NCBI RefSeq assembly: GCF_033001325.1
Contig: NZ_CP133111.1
Span: forward strand, 5,689,001 to 5,753,000
Direction: 5' to 3'
DNA from: Rhodopseudomonas sp. BAL398
GTDB taxonomy: Bacteria > Pseudomonadota > Alphaproteobacteria > Rhizobiales > Xanthobacteraceae
DNA: 64,000 nt
This document shows positions 1 through 8,269 of this stretch, in pieces. The position numbers were made by a program, and so were the translations under genes. The notes under the pieces were generated by a model. It searched no databases, was not told the origin of the DNA, and saw only the letters and a list, made by a program, of their open reading frames with translations. Each line of letters begins with the position of its first letter. Positions within the stretch are counted from its first letter, which is position 1.

Positions 1-320
1 ATCTGTGCCCGGTATGCTGGCATCTGTCGCAGCAGATGAGCATGGGATTCGCTTGCCGCCTGTCCGGACTGACACCCGAACAGGCGCTGCTTGGCGTCAC
101 CTTGAATGCGGCGAAAGCGATCCGCCGCGACCACCGGATCGGTTCGATTGTTCCGGGAAAACAGGCCGATCTCGTGGTGTTCGACGTCCCGGACTATCGC
201 CAGGTCGCGTTTCGCTTCGGCGCGAACTCGGCCCGCTGGGTCGTCAAGAAGGGACGAATTCTCGTCGACCGCAATGCCTATACCGCAAGCTCTGACTCTA
301 GCAATGATCGGAACCAGTGA
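1..320 (+). CDS. Imidazolonepropionase-like amidohydrolase, C-terminal part
   Basis: This gene enters from outside the window; only about 105 C-terminal residues are present, in the frame ending with TGA at 318-320. The visible part reads TPEQALLGVTLNAA, then IGSIVPGKQADLVVFD and finally WVVKKGRILVD. This is the usual end of amidohydrolase-superfamily enzymes of the imidazolonepropionase (HutI) type, where the GKQADLVVFD stretch forms the small beta-sandwich next to the TIM barrel. HutI hydrolyses imidazolonepropionate in histidine breakdown. The metal ligands lie outside the window, so the substrate cannot be confirmed; a related amidohydrolase is possible. The stop overlaps the start of the next gene, which suggests co-transcription. 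Confidence 0.7.
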   Translation, partial: LCPVCWHLSQQMSMGFACRLSGLTPEQALLGVTLNAAKAIRRDHRIGSIVPGKQADLVVFDVPDYRQVAFRFGANSARWVVKKGRILVDRNAYTASSDSSNDRNQ

Positions 321-1210
321 TGAAGGACAGAATGGACGAAGGCCTATGGGCGTGGCGCCAGACCGAAAACCACAACCATATGATCGATCTGCAGGAGGTC
401 GTGCCTGCTGTTGACGGCGAACCCGCGGTGGAGCTCGCCTATTTCGGCGCATCGGCGTTCCGGATCACGGCGCCATCCGGCCTCACCATCATGATCGACC
501 CATGGCGCAATCCGCCGTGGGGCACCTGGAATTGGTACCTGTACGATTTCCCGGAGGTCGTCGTGGATATCGCGATGTCGACCCACGCCCATTTTGACCA
601 TGACGCCGTCCACCAGCTGAGCGCCAATGTGATCCTCGATCGGCTGATCGGGACTTATCAGTTTGCCGACGTCAAGATCACGGGCATTGCCGACAAGCAC
701 GTCTCCGACAGCACGCACAACGCCTATGACTGGGCCGAGATGACGCGCAGGCTGACACCGATGAAGACCAATCCGCCGGACAATTGCCGATCGTTCGACA
801 ATTGCCTGTTGGTGATCGAGGTCGCCGGATTGAAGATTTTGCATTGGGGCGATAACCGTCCCAATCCGCCGCAGAGCGTCTGGGACAAGATCGGCGAGGT
901 CGATATCGCCCTGTTGCCCATCGATGGATCGCAGCATGTCATGAGCTATGCTCAGGTCGACGAAGTGGCCGAGCGTCTCAAGGCGCGCCTGGTCGTGCCG
1001 CACCATTATGGTGTCTGGGATGTCACCACCCGAGGCTCGACATTGCTGCCGCCCGACACATGGGTGAATGGACGCGCTGACGCGATCTGGACAGAGAGCG
1101 GTTCGGTTCGGCTCACACCGTCCTTCGTCAAGCAGCAGCACAATCGCGCTTACTGTTTCGGCGAGCACGTGGCTTTCGAAAAGCCTGTCCCGCGCGGCGC
1201 GGGCAAGTAG
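320..1210 (+). CDS. MBL-fold metallohydrolase (UlaG-like)
   Basis: A metallo-beta-lactamase-fold hydrolase of about 296 residues. The zinc-binding signature THAHFDHD is seen near residue 90, and later histidines and aspartates (LHWGDN, VPHHYGVWD) fit the remaining ligands. The fold and length match the UlaG-like branch, which acts on small phosphorylated or lactone substrates, but the substrate here is unknown. The ATG at 320 overlaps the upstream stop (GTGATGA); a GTG at 317 is an alternative start. The tight coupling to an amidohydrolase suggests a joint catabolic or detoxifying role. No signal peptide is visible, so it is probably cytoplasmic. Confidence 0.8.
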   Translation: MKDRMDEGLWAWRQTENHNHMIDLQEVVPAVDGEPAVELAYFGASAFRITAPSGLTIMIDPWRNPPWGTWNWYLYDFPEVVVDIAMSTHAHFDHDAVHQLSANVILDRLIGTYQFADVKITGIADKHVSDSTHNAYDWAEMTRRLTPMKTNPPDNCRSFDNCLLVIEVAGLKILHWGDNRPNPPQSVWDKIGEVDIALLPIDGSQHVMSYAQVDEVAERLKARLVVPHHYGVWDVTTRGSTLLPPDTWVNGRADAIWTESGSVRLTPSFVKQQHNRAYCFGEHVAFEKPVPRGAGK

Positions 1211-1224
1211 CCCAAAGGCGCTCC

Positions 1225-1252
1225 GGCCCGGCTCGCGATCGCGAGCCGGGCC
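1225..1252. terminator. Bidirectional hairpin between convergent genes
   Basis: A perfect inverted repeat (GGCCCGGCTCGC, GATC, GCGAGCCGGGCC) lies 15 bp after the MBL gene stop and 18 bp after the end of the opposing LysR gene. There is no long T tract. The very stable stem between two converging genes fits a shared transcription terminator. Confidence 0.6.
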
Positions 1253-1270
1253 GCGACGTGGCGTCGCGCA

Positions 1271-2167
1271 CTATCTCGACAGCGCCCGTTCGGCTGCGGT
1301 GTCCCACACGATTTCGGCCGCATGCGAGGCAAATCCGCCGATCCGCCGCGCCAGGCAGATGGTGCGCGGGAAGCCCGGCGCCAATGGCACCGTGACCACG
1401 CCCGCATGGGTTTCGGGCACCGCCATTTCGGCGATGATGGCGACGCCCATGCCGGCGCGGACCATGGCGAGGATGGACGTGATCTGCTGGATCGAGTGCT
1501 GGATCGACGGTTCATGACCGCCGCGGGCAAACCACGCGCGGATCAATGGTTCGCTGCCACCCATCGACAGAATAAAGGGTGGCGACGAGAGCGCCTTGGC
1601 GTCGAGCGTCGCGCGCTGCGCCAGCGGATCCTTGGCGCGGATCAGCGCCACCAGACGGTCCCGCGCCAGCGGCATCAGTTCCAGATCCGGATCGTCGTTG
1701 TCGTTGACGATGGAGAAATCCACTAGCCCGTCGCGCAAGGCCTGCAGCGCCGGCTGATCGGTCCGCTCCAGGATTTCGATGAGCAGGGCCGCCCGCCGCC
1801 TTGCGATCGCGGCGACCAGCCCGGGCAGAATATGGGTGGACGCCGATGCGCCGAACGAGGCGATGCGGACGAGGCCGCTGCCATGTGCCCGGCTGTCGTG
1901 CAGCCGTCGCGCCGTTTGCTGTGCCAGCTCGTCCTGCCGCAATGCGTGCTCCGCGAGGATCCGTCCCTCCGCGGAGAGAACCACCGGGCGCCGGCCGCGA
2001 ACCACAAGGGCGACGCCGCACAGCGCTTCGGCCCGCGCGATGGCCTTGCTGGCGGCGGGCTGGCTGACCTCCAGCGCCCGCGCCGCCTCGGAGAAATTGC
2101 CGTAGCGCTCCAGGAGCGGAAGCAGCCGCAATGCCAGATGCGGGATGTCTTCGAACGGAGCGCGCAC
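1271..2167 (-). CDS. LysR-family transcriptional regulator
   Basis: A 298-residue LysR-type regulator. The N-terminal winged helix-turn-helix is clear at residues 20-60 (GNFSEAARALEVSQPAASKA), followed by a periplasmic-binding-protein-like effector domain (RIASFGASASTHILPGLV through to the C terminus). It starts at a GTG. It is divergent from the aminotransferase and permease genes, the classical arrangement in which a LysR protein controls its neighbours. A T-N11-A inverted repeat sits just before its start. The effector is unknown; an amino acid or keto acid would suit the neighbours. Confidence 0.9.
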   Translation of the reverse strand: MRAPFEDIPHLALRLLPLLERYGNFSEAARALEVSQPAASKAIARAEALCGVALVVRGRRPVVLSAEGRILAEHALRQDELAQQTARRLHDSRAHGSGLVRIASFGASASTHILPGLVAAIARRRAALLIEILERTDQPALQALRDGLVDFSIVNDNDDPDLELMPLARDRLVALIRAKDPLAQRATLDAKALSSPPFILSMGGSEPLIRAWFARGGHEPSIQHSIQQITSILAMVRAGMGVAIIAEMAVPETHAGVVTVPLAPGFPRTICLARRIGGFASHAAEIVWDTAAERALSR

Positions 2168-2173
2168 AGATAT

Positions 2174-2188
2174 ATAACCTCAAGTTAT
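2174..2188. promoter_or_regulatory. Candidate LysR box (ATAAC-N5-GTTAT)
   Basis: A perfect inverted repeat of five-base arms with a five-base spacer contains TAACCTCAAGTTA, which fits the LysR T-N11-A motif. It lies in the 86-bp gap between the LysR gene and the divergent aminotransferase, 7 bp upstream of the regulator's GTG. This is a natural place for autoregulation and control of the divergent operon. Confidence 0.5.
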
Positions 2189-2253
2189 TGGATTATGCTT
2201 GCCATTCCTATCAGGAATTTCCCCGTCGTCATCAGAAAACGTCGGGGCCGCCA

Positions 2254-3423
2254 GTGACTCTCGCCATCAATCCGTTCATCGCCGCCATACCGACCAACCC
2301 CTTGCGCGCGCTGTTTCCCTACGGTGCCAGGCCGGGAATGCTGAACCTCGCCAACGGCCACCCGTCACGCGATGCTTACGATCACGAAGGGCTGGTCGAA
2401 GCAGCGAGCCGCGCTAGCCAGGACTTCTCGGCCTGGACGTATGGCTCCAGCGCCGGCGATCCTGCGCTGATCAGCGCGCTGACCGAGACCGTTGCGACAT
2501 TGCCGCCGGGACGTCGGCTACTGGTCACCTCGGGCGCGCAGCAAGGCATAGATCTGGCGATCCGGACCTTCGCGCCCCCGGGCACCAAGGTGCTGGTGCC
2601 GGAGCCGGTCTATCCCGCCGTCCTATCGACCTGCGCGGCCGTCGGCGTCGAGGCGCTCGGTTACCCGATCGCGTCAGACGACATCGAACTCGCGGGGCTC
2701 AAGGCCGTCCTCGCGGGTGCCGGGGACGTGCGGGCGCTGTATGCGCTGCCGACCTTCGGCAATCCGACGGGCGACACGCTGACCCTTGAACAGCGCATGC
2801 AGTTACTCACATTGTGCGCCAAGCACGACATACCGGTGATCGAAGACGCGCCCTATAGCGATCTGTGGTTTCGCGCGCCGCCGCCGCCGAGCCTGCTTGA
2901 TCTCGCGCCGCAGGTCGACGGGGCGATCGTCATCTATCTAGGCAGTCTGTCCAAGATCATGTCGCCGGGCTTGCGGATCGGTTGGCTGGTCGCGCCCGAG
3001 GCAATCGCGGCGGCGATGCAGGATGCGCGACAGGCCAGCGATCTGCAGCCGAATGCGCTGGCCCAGCGCGTGGCCTATCATTACCTGCAGCTGGGTCGGC
3101 TGACCGATCATGTCGCGCGGGTGCGCAAGCTCTACGCCGAACGCCACGACGCGCTTGTCGAGGTGCTCACCGCCGCGGGCTTCACCGTCCCGAATGTCGG
3201 GGGCGGCATGTTCATCTTCCCGTTTCTTCCGGCCGACAAGGGCAACAGCAATCTGTTCGAGCGCACGGTCGCACAGAACGTGCTGTTCGCGCCGGGACCA
3301 GCCTTTTGTACACGGGCCGACAGCGGCCTGTTCAGCGATCGGATGCGTCTTTGCTTTGCCGGTCTCGCCACGCCCGAAATCGTTCAGGCGGCCGAGCGGC
3401 TCGTCGCCGCGATCAGGAGCTGA
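2254..3423 (+). CDS. PLP-dependent class I/II aminotransferase
   Basis: A fold-type I aminotransferase of about 389 residues, related to the 2-aminoadipate / MocR-type branch but without an N-terminal DNA-binding domain. Visible landmarks are TSGAQQGIDLAIR (cofactor phosphate region), PTFGNPTGDTL, EDAPYSDLWF and the Schiff-base lysine in YLGSLSKIMSPGLRIGW. It probably moves an amino group between an amino acid and 2-oxoglutarate or pyruvate; the substrate is unknown. The open frame runs back to 2131, but that would overlap the regulator gene. The GTG at 2254 (VTLAINPF) is preferred because it leaves the divergent promoter region free. Confidence 0.85.
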   Translation: MTLAINPFIAAIPTNPLRALFPYGARPGMLNLANGHPSRDAYDHEGLVEAASRASQDFSAWTYGSSAGDPALISALTETVATLPPGRRLLVTSGAQQGIDLAIRTFAPPGTKVLVPEPVYPAVLSTCAAVGVEALGYPIASDDIELAGLKAVLAGAGDVRALYALPTFGNPTGDTLTLEQRMQLLTLCAKHDIPVIEDAPYSDLWFRAPPPPSLLDLAPQVDGAIVIYLGSLSKIMSPGLRIGWLVAPEAIAAAMQDARQASDLQPNALAQRVAYHYLQLGRLTDHVARVRKLYAERHDALVEVLTAAGFTVPNVGGGMFIFPFLPADKGNSNLFERTVAQNVLFAPGPAFCTRADSGLFSDRMRLCFAGLATPEIVQAAERLVAAIRS

Positions 3424-3511
3424 TGATGCGGGTCTTTACGGCGAAACTGGAGCTCGGGGCCTCTAATCGCATTTGCGGGCTGGCGTTGGCAGATCAAGCG
3501 CGAGGCTTGTC

Positions 3512-4435
3512 ATGATTGGGCCGATCGTTCTTGCGCTGATTCCCATCGTGTTGCTGATCGCTTTGGGTCACGCCATGAAGCATCGTAAGTTTCTTGCGGA
3601 CAGGTTCTGGATGCAGGCCGAGCGCCTGAGTTACTTTGTTCTGCTGCCCGCGCTGTTCGTCCATGGCCTGGCCACGGCGAATCTCGCGGGCATCCCGATC
3701 TGGGGGCTTGTGGTGGCATTGATCGGCTCGACTCTGGTGGCCTCGGCGGTGCTTCTGCTGTTCGGTCACTCGGTGGCGGCGGATGGCCCGGCCTTTACGT
3801 CGGTGTTTCAGGGCGGCATTCGGTTCAACAACTATGTCGGTATCACTGCCGCCGTTGGATTGATCGGCGCGCACGCCATCCCGCTGGCGGCGGTAGCCAA
3901 CGCTGCGGTGGTACCAACCGTCAACGTGCTGTGCGTGATCGTGTTTGCGCAATATGGAACGGCCAAACCGACACTGCGCGGGATGCTGCGGGGCATTGCG
4001 TTCAATCCCTTGGTGGTCGGCTGCGTCATCGGCATATTGTTGCAGGTCACCCACATTGGCCTGCCGCCAGGCATTGAGGGTTGCGTCAAGGCGCTCGGGC
4101 AAGCCTCGCTCCCGCTCGGCCTACTGTGCGTCGGCGCCGCGCTCGACTGGGAGGCGCTTGGTCGCGGATTGAAGCCGACGATCTTCGCATCTGGTGCCAA
4201 GTTTATCCTGATGCCGCTCGCGACGGCCTTGATCTGCTTCTGGCTGAAGCTCGATCGTGAGGCGATCATCATCGCGGTGCTGTTCCAGGCGCTGCCCACG
4301 GCCTCGTCATCCTATGTGATGGCGCGGCAGCTCGGCGGCGACGCCGAACTGATGGCCGGCATTGTGGCATTCCAGACGATCCTTGCCATCCTGGCGGTGC
4401 CGGCTGCGTTGCTCGTCTTGAATGTTTGGCTGTGA
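3512..4435 (+). CDS. AEC-family permease
   Basis: A 307-residue membrane protein of the auxin efflux carrier (AEC) / malonate permease family. About ten hydrophobic segments are visible, starting at MIGPIVLALIPIVLLIALG, with the central broken region IGILLQVTHIGLPPG typical of the family. The ATG at 3512 has GAGG at a good distance. It lies 88 bp after the aminotransferase on the same strand and probably shares its transcription. It would export or import an organic or amino acid linked to the transaminase reaction. Confidence 0.85.
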   Translation: MIGPIVLALIPIVLLIALGHAMKHRKFLADRFWMQAERLSYFVLLPALFVHGLATANLAGIPIWGLVVALIGSTLVASAVLLLFGHSVAADGPAFTSVFQGGIRFNNYVGITAAVGLIGAHAIPLAAVANAAVVPTVNVLCVIVFAQYGTAKPTLRGMLRGIAFNPLVVGCVIGILLQVTHIGLPPGIEGCVKALGQASLPLGLLCVGAALDWEALGRGLKPTIFASGAKFILMPLATALICFWLKLDREAIIIAVLFQALPTASSSYVMARQLGGDAELMAGIVAFQTILAILAVPAALLVLNVWL

Positions 4436-4970
4436 TTGCGAGCGGTCAATTCGGCTACACCACGTCAGGGGCACGATCTGCGAGAGTCGCTTGAGGCGCT
4501 CCTCGGTATCGAGCATCCACCTTGGATGGTCAGGCCAGCCGACGATGCGTACGCCGATCGATGAGTCTGTTCAAACGGGCCGTTCGGAAGGTGAATCGGC
4601 GTTCGCCATAGGCGTCGCCTCCTGCCTGAAGGCATCCTCGGCAATGTCATCCGCGTAGCGAAACAACGCTCACCGGCGCGACGCTGGGGCAGATCGGCCA
4701 TGACGATCGCCAGGCTCTTAAAGCTCAAGATGCGGGCGCAGCGCGCGAATGATTGCCGCTAGATCGTTCCATTAGAATCCCAATGATGGACCTGGACCAG
4801 ATGGGGCGGCCATGCCAGGTGAGCCTCTGGTGGAGGGCCATTTGCATGCCACAGCAGACGATCCATCATCTCGTGCAGGCAGCGGTCGGAAACACAACTG
4901 TGGATACGACGGCCGATCCAGACGTTCATCTGATCCGGGCTCGGCGCGCGTGAGCATTCGCCGCAACCTG
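4436..4970. other. Intergenic stretch with possible gene debris
   Basis: This stretch separates the AEC permease from the first EPS glycosyltransferase. I see no confident full-length gene. On the minus strand several short open frames follow one another with stops between them, including the 56-codon frame listed separately, and they could be remains of a decayed gene. No terminal inverted repeats or transposase motifs were recognised. Confidence 0.4.
4759..4929 (-). CDS. Small hypothetical open frame (56 aa)
   Basis: This minus-strand frame begins MNVWIGRRIHSCVSD and ends HHWDSNGTI. It is rich in Trp, His and Pro and does not look like a random GC-rich shadow frame. The frame is open further upstream (SLAGCGECSRAPSPDQ), so the ATG may not be the true start. 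It lies 42 bp downstream of the glycosyltransferase on the same strand. I do not recognise a family. It may be a real small protein or a fragment of a decayed one. Confidence 0.25.
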   Translation of the reverse strand: MNVWIGRRIHSCVSDRCLHEMMDRLLWHANGPPPEAHLAWPPHLVQVHHWDSNGTI

Positions 4971-5972
4971 CTAGAGACCGGATGCTGGGAGCAAACAGGC
5001 CCCCCAGACATACCCCATCAATCTCCCGCGCGAGATCGCCTCAGTTATGCCGGACAACGCCAGCAATGATCGTAGCCGTCGCCAGGGAAAGCCCAGGATA
5101 TGAATCAGCAGCGAAGGGCGCAGCGTAATCGCTTGAGACAATTTCTTGGCCCCTGCGAATGTTTCGCCGTTGCGGATTAACCTTGTGCCCCAATGGTACG
5201 TCTGCCAGGCGATCGCCTTGCGCTTGAGCGTTGATCGGGAGGCGCCAGTGGCGTGTTTCACCATCGGATGTGCGTAAATTGTTTCAATCGCCTCAAGGGC
5301 CGGGTCGGGAAAATCCTTCTGTATGGGTGCCCCCATCGCTGATTGCGCATGTATCCGGTACCCCATCACATGAACCGGGCAAGACAGGAAAGATCCGAGG
5401 CACGCCAGACGGCACCAGAGGTCCCAATCTTCGCCCACGCGGAGTCCTTCGTTCCAAAGCCCGGCAGCCTCCAGCGCCTCGCGTCTAATGATCGCGGTCC
5501 CGGTGTTTTGTAGGAAATTTCCTTTGAAGATGCGCGGGAAAGCCGCGGCATCGTTTACGCCCTCCGCGCGTGTCGAAGGCAATGACGGAACCTCGCTGCT
5601 ATCGCCATGAATGAGACTTCGCCTGCCGAAAGCCAAAACCGCATCAGTATTCGCCTCCAAAGCGGCGATCATTGAGGGCCAATTCTCCGCAATGGCGATA
5701 TCGTCGGCATCAAATGGCAGAATGAACTTGCCGCGCGAATGACGAAATGCAGCGTTGCGGGCTGCTGAAGGCCCCCGATTCGACTGGTTCAACAGAGTCA
5801 GGCGAGGGTCCTTGAACGAATTGACAATCTGTTCGGTGTTGTCAGTCGAGCCATCGTCAACAACGATGATCTCCACATCCACAGCGCGGAATTCCGTCAG
5901 GGGCGCAAGACACTGTGCTATGTATTTCTCGGCATTATAAGCCGCGATGATGATGGAGAGCGTAGGTTCCAT
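4971..5972 (-). CDS. Family 2 glycosyltransferase
   Basis: An inverting GT-A glycosyltransferase of 333 residues. The start MEPTLSIIIAAYNAEKYIAQCL is followed by EIIVVDDGSTD (nucleotide binding), LPFDADD (metal-binding DxD) and GEDWDLWCRLA (acceptor or catalytic region), which are the hallmarks of GT2. It has no multispanning tail, so it is probably a cytoplasmic or peripheral enzyme adding one sugar to the lipid-linked EPS unit. The open frame extends to 6059, but the ATG at 5972 fits the domain start. A conserved palindromic operator lies about 108 bp upstream. Donor and acceptor are unknown. Confidence 0.88.
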   Translation of the reverse strand: MEPTLSIIIAAYNAEKYIAQCLAPLTEFRAVDVEIIVVDDGSTDNTEQIVNSFKDPRLTLLNQSNRGPSAARNAAFRHSRGKFILPFDADDIAIAENWPSMIAALEANTDAVLAFGRRSLIHGDSSEVPSLPSTRAEGVNDAAAFPRIFKGNFLQNTGTAIIRREALEAAGLWNEGLRVGEDWDLWCRLACLGSFLSCPVHVMGYRIHAQSAMGAPIQKDFPDPALEAIETIYAHPMVKHATGASRSTLKRKAIAWQTYHWGTRLIRNGETFAGAKKLSQAITLRPSLLIHILGFPWRRLRSLLALSGITEAISRGRLMGYVWGACLLPASGL

Positions 5973-6358
5973 CGATAGATCTCGTCTTCCATTCGAACGC
6001 GTCAACTGCCCAATCCTATCTGTCATTCCAACTGTTCTGCTATCTCTTTCATAACGCAACGTCAGATTGAGACTTGCGGACCGTCAAGTCTTATCGACGG
6101 TTTCTTTGTCCGAAACGGAGTAACCGATTGCAGATGCGACGCGGCCCAGGCTTCGGCGCTAGGGTTCGATATTGATGCGGTTAGATGGTTTGCTTTGTGA
6201 AGGTGCGGTGCCAAGTTTCGGCGACGTCCGGCCGGACAGGCGACGCGTGCTGGAAGCTATGGCGAGTGGCCGATCCGGCAGCGTTGCCGGCCTCGAACGA
6301 CATCAATGTCGCTCACATCCGGCGAAACAAGGTCCCGCCGACACCGGCATCCACCGCA
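5973..6358. other. Intergenic region with operator A
   Basis: This region separates two minus-strand glycosyltransferase genes. It holds the 6071-6090 palindrome. I see no convincing gene in the rest; the open frames here are short and low in recognisable features. Confidence 0.4.
6074..6087. promoter_or_regulatory. Putative Crp/Fnr-type operator A
   Basis: The core reads TTGCGGACCGTCAA and sits inside the longer palindrome GACTTG-N8-CAAGTC at 6071-6090. It deviates from the locus consensus TTGAY-N4-GTCAA in the left half-site only (TTGCG). Its centre is about 108 bp upstream of the glycosyltransferase start at 5972. Confidence 0.5.
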
Positions 6359-7639
6359 TCAGGGACGAGTCGCAGCTGGCTTCGCGGTATTCTCAGCGGT
6401 GAATCCACGTTTGCGCCGCGTTGACCGACCGAGTAAATCATCGGAGACCAAGTCCGAGAGCTCCAGAGACAAGCGGTGGATGATGCCCGGCCGACTCCAG
6501 CGTTCGAGCGCGCGCTCTCTGGCATTATTGCCCAATATTTCGGTGAGAGCTCGCTCGTCGTCCAGCAGGCCGATTGACTCAACGAGGCCCAGAACATCCC
6601 GGGGTGCGACGATCAGCCCGACATCCTCGACCTCATCGGCGAAGCAGGTGCCGCTATCGGCGATTGCGATAGCCGGGCGGTTCGATGCGAGGATCTCGCC
6701 GAGCAAGGGAGGCAGTAAAGAGTCCGCCGTATTTTGCTGCACAATATGAAAATCCGCGGTGGCGAGCAGCTCGCTGCAAGGTGCTGGCGGCAGATCGAGA
6801 AGGTGCAAATTCGGAGTTTCGGTGGGGACCGACGCCGCTTTGCCATAGATCACCAAGTGAATATGGCTTTGACGTTGACTGAAGATCATTGCCGCGCTGA
6901 CGACCATGTCGAGCGCGTCCTGATCGAGCGATGCGCCAGGCACAAGACCTAAAAAGTGAGCCTCGTTCAATCCTAACTGGCGGCGAATCCGTGTCTTACA
7001 GCTACCGGGTTCGATTGCGCTGAGATCGATCCAATCACGCAATTCATAAGTCTTTCTTGCATCGACGCCTCTGCTCTGGAGTTCTCGCCTCATCTGCGGC
7101 GAGATTGTCGATACGCGATCGAACAGCATGAGGGAGAGCGTTTCGAGATAGTATAACATCGTCTTGATGGGCCTGATCGCGAATAACCGCCCTTCGCAGG
7201 CTTCCGCAAAAGCGGGTTCACGAAGATGAAGCCACGACCTTGCGCCGATGCATCGGGCCGAGAGGGCGACAAGAGCCGCGTAAATCGAAGTTGGCGCAAT
7301 GAGGAGGATGGTATCCGGACGGCCTTTCAAGATGCGCGTCACCATGGGCCCGATGCCTGAGAGCGCAAAGGACGTATGTTGCCAAAACCGAATTATCGCT
7401 GAGCTGGGCTTTGAATGTGCAGCCTCCGCTCGCACATAGTCCGTGATTTTCGAAGTGCGGCCTGGGCCGGTTGTCGCTTGGTCATTCGCATCGCCTGTTG
7501 CGCGCCGGGCAAGTGTTGGGAGTGCTGTCGCCTCCACGTCATGGCCGGCGTCGATCAGGCTTTGACAAAGTTCAGCATTGGATCTGGCGATCCGATCTGG
7601 ATCTGATGCGCAATCGACGGCTACTACTAAAATCCGCAC
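6359..7639 (-). CDS. Family 4-like glycosyltransferase
   Basis: A GT-B glycosyltransferase of 426 residues. The N-terminal Rossmann part starts VRILVVAVDCASDPDRIARSN and the C-terminal part includes SLDQDALDMVVSAA, DFHIVQQ and LLGEILASNRPAIAI, where GT4 enzymes bind the nucleotide sugar. It is similar in layout to WcaI-type colanic-acid glycosyltransferases. The start is uncertain: the GTG at 7639 begins exactly at the Rossmann strand, while a TTG at 7657 would add six residues. It would act on the inner face of the membrane in repeat-unit assembly. Sugar specificity cannot be read from sequence. Confidence 0.8.
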   Translation of the reverse strand: MRILVVAVDCASDPDRIARSNAELCQSLIDAGHDVEATALPTLARRATGDANDQATTGPGRTSKITDYVRAEAAHSKPSSAIIRFWQHTSFALSGIGPMVTRILKGRPDTILLIAPTSIYAALVALSARCIGARSWLHLREPAFAEACEGRLFAIRPIKTMLYYLETLSLMLFDRVSTISPQMRRELQSRGVDARKTYELRDWIDLSAIEPGSCKTRIRRQLGLNEAHFLGLVPGASLDQDALDMVVSAAMIFSQRQSHIHLVIYGKAASVPTETPNLHLLDLPPAPCSELLATADFHIVQQNTADSLLPPLLGEILASNRPAIAIADSGTCFADEVEDVGLIVAPRDVLGLVESIGLLDDERALTEILGNNARERALERWSRPGIIHRLSLELSDLVSDDLLGRSTRRKRGFTAENTAKPAATRP

Positions 7640-7818
7640 GGCCTCACCCAAACGCAAAATGATACGATTGATTTTGGTTCGTTCGAAGAGAAAATCTGCA
7701 ATTAAAATAATTATCGATTAAATGATATCAGCGTTGCTGAGTCAACACGCGGAGTGGGTTCTATTACATCGTTCCGACAGGTGTTGCGACGCGACTGTCA
7801 TGAATTAGCAAGCTGCGG

Positions 7819-8163
7819 TCAATCATTGCAAACATAGTTGGATCGGCGAGCGTCAACTGCACTCGTTGAGGTCGGTGCGACAAGTTTCGGCTCTCGAGCG
7901 CGATTGAGGAGCTGCGGAATTGACGCGGCCATCGCGCCGTCATCGACCGCGGCATCGCTGGGCTCATCGCACCCCGGTGTAGTGGTAAGATAACTACGAT
8001 GTATCGTGCTGGCGGTCTTGCAGCCATCAAATATAACGCGAACCGAACCGGGGTTGCGACCAGCGCCAATAATGACGCCAGTCTGACGTCGAAGTTTCGG
8101 AAACCGTCTTTTGCCCAAGGATGTCAATTCGAATCGAACCTTGAAATCAGGGCGTCGTTTCAT
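7819..8163 (-). CDS. Small conserved-type hypothetical protein
   Basis: A 114-residue frame starting MKRRPDFKVRFELTSLGKRRFP. The first 55 residues (TGVIIGAGRNPGSVRVIFDG, then STIHRSYL) resemble a small beta-rich fold seen in short hypothetical proteins of Bradyrhizobium relatives, where a GVVVG...V.FDG...HRSYL pattern recurs. The second half is low complexity and less convincing, so the native stop may have been lost. It stands alone between a glycosyltransferase and galE. No function is proposed. Confidence 0.45.
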   Translation of the reverse strand: MKRRPDFKVRFELTSLGKRRFPKLRRQTGVIIGAGRNPGSVRVIFDGCKTASTIHRSYLTTTPGCDEPSDAAVDDGAMAASIPQLLNRAREPKLVAPTSTSAVDARRSNYVCND

Positions 8164-8269
8164 GCAGCCTCCCACCGATGGGCATCGCAGAAATCACAAT
8201 ACTCCACACTAAGTTGATTCGCTGATTGTTTCTAGGGATCCGTTAATACAAGAAAATGAGAATAGTCAA

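Noticed and set aside
7725-7745. TTGCTGAGTCAA near the start of the glycosyltransferase at 6359-7639
   Set aside because: The two half-sites are two bases too close and the left one lacks TTGA, so it does not fit the operator.
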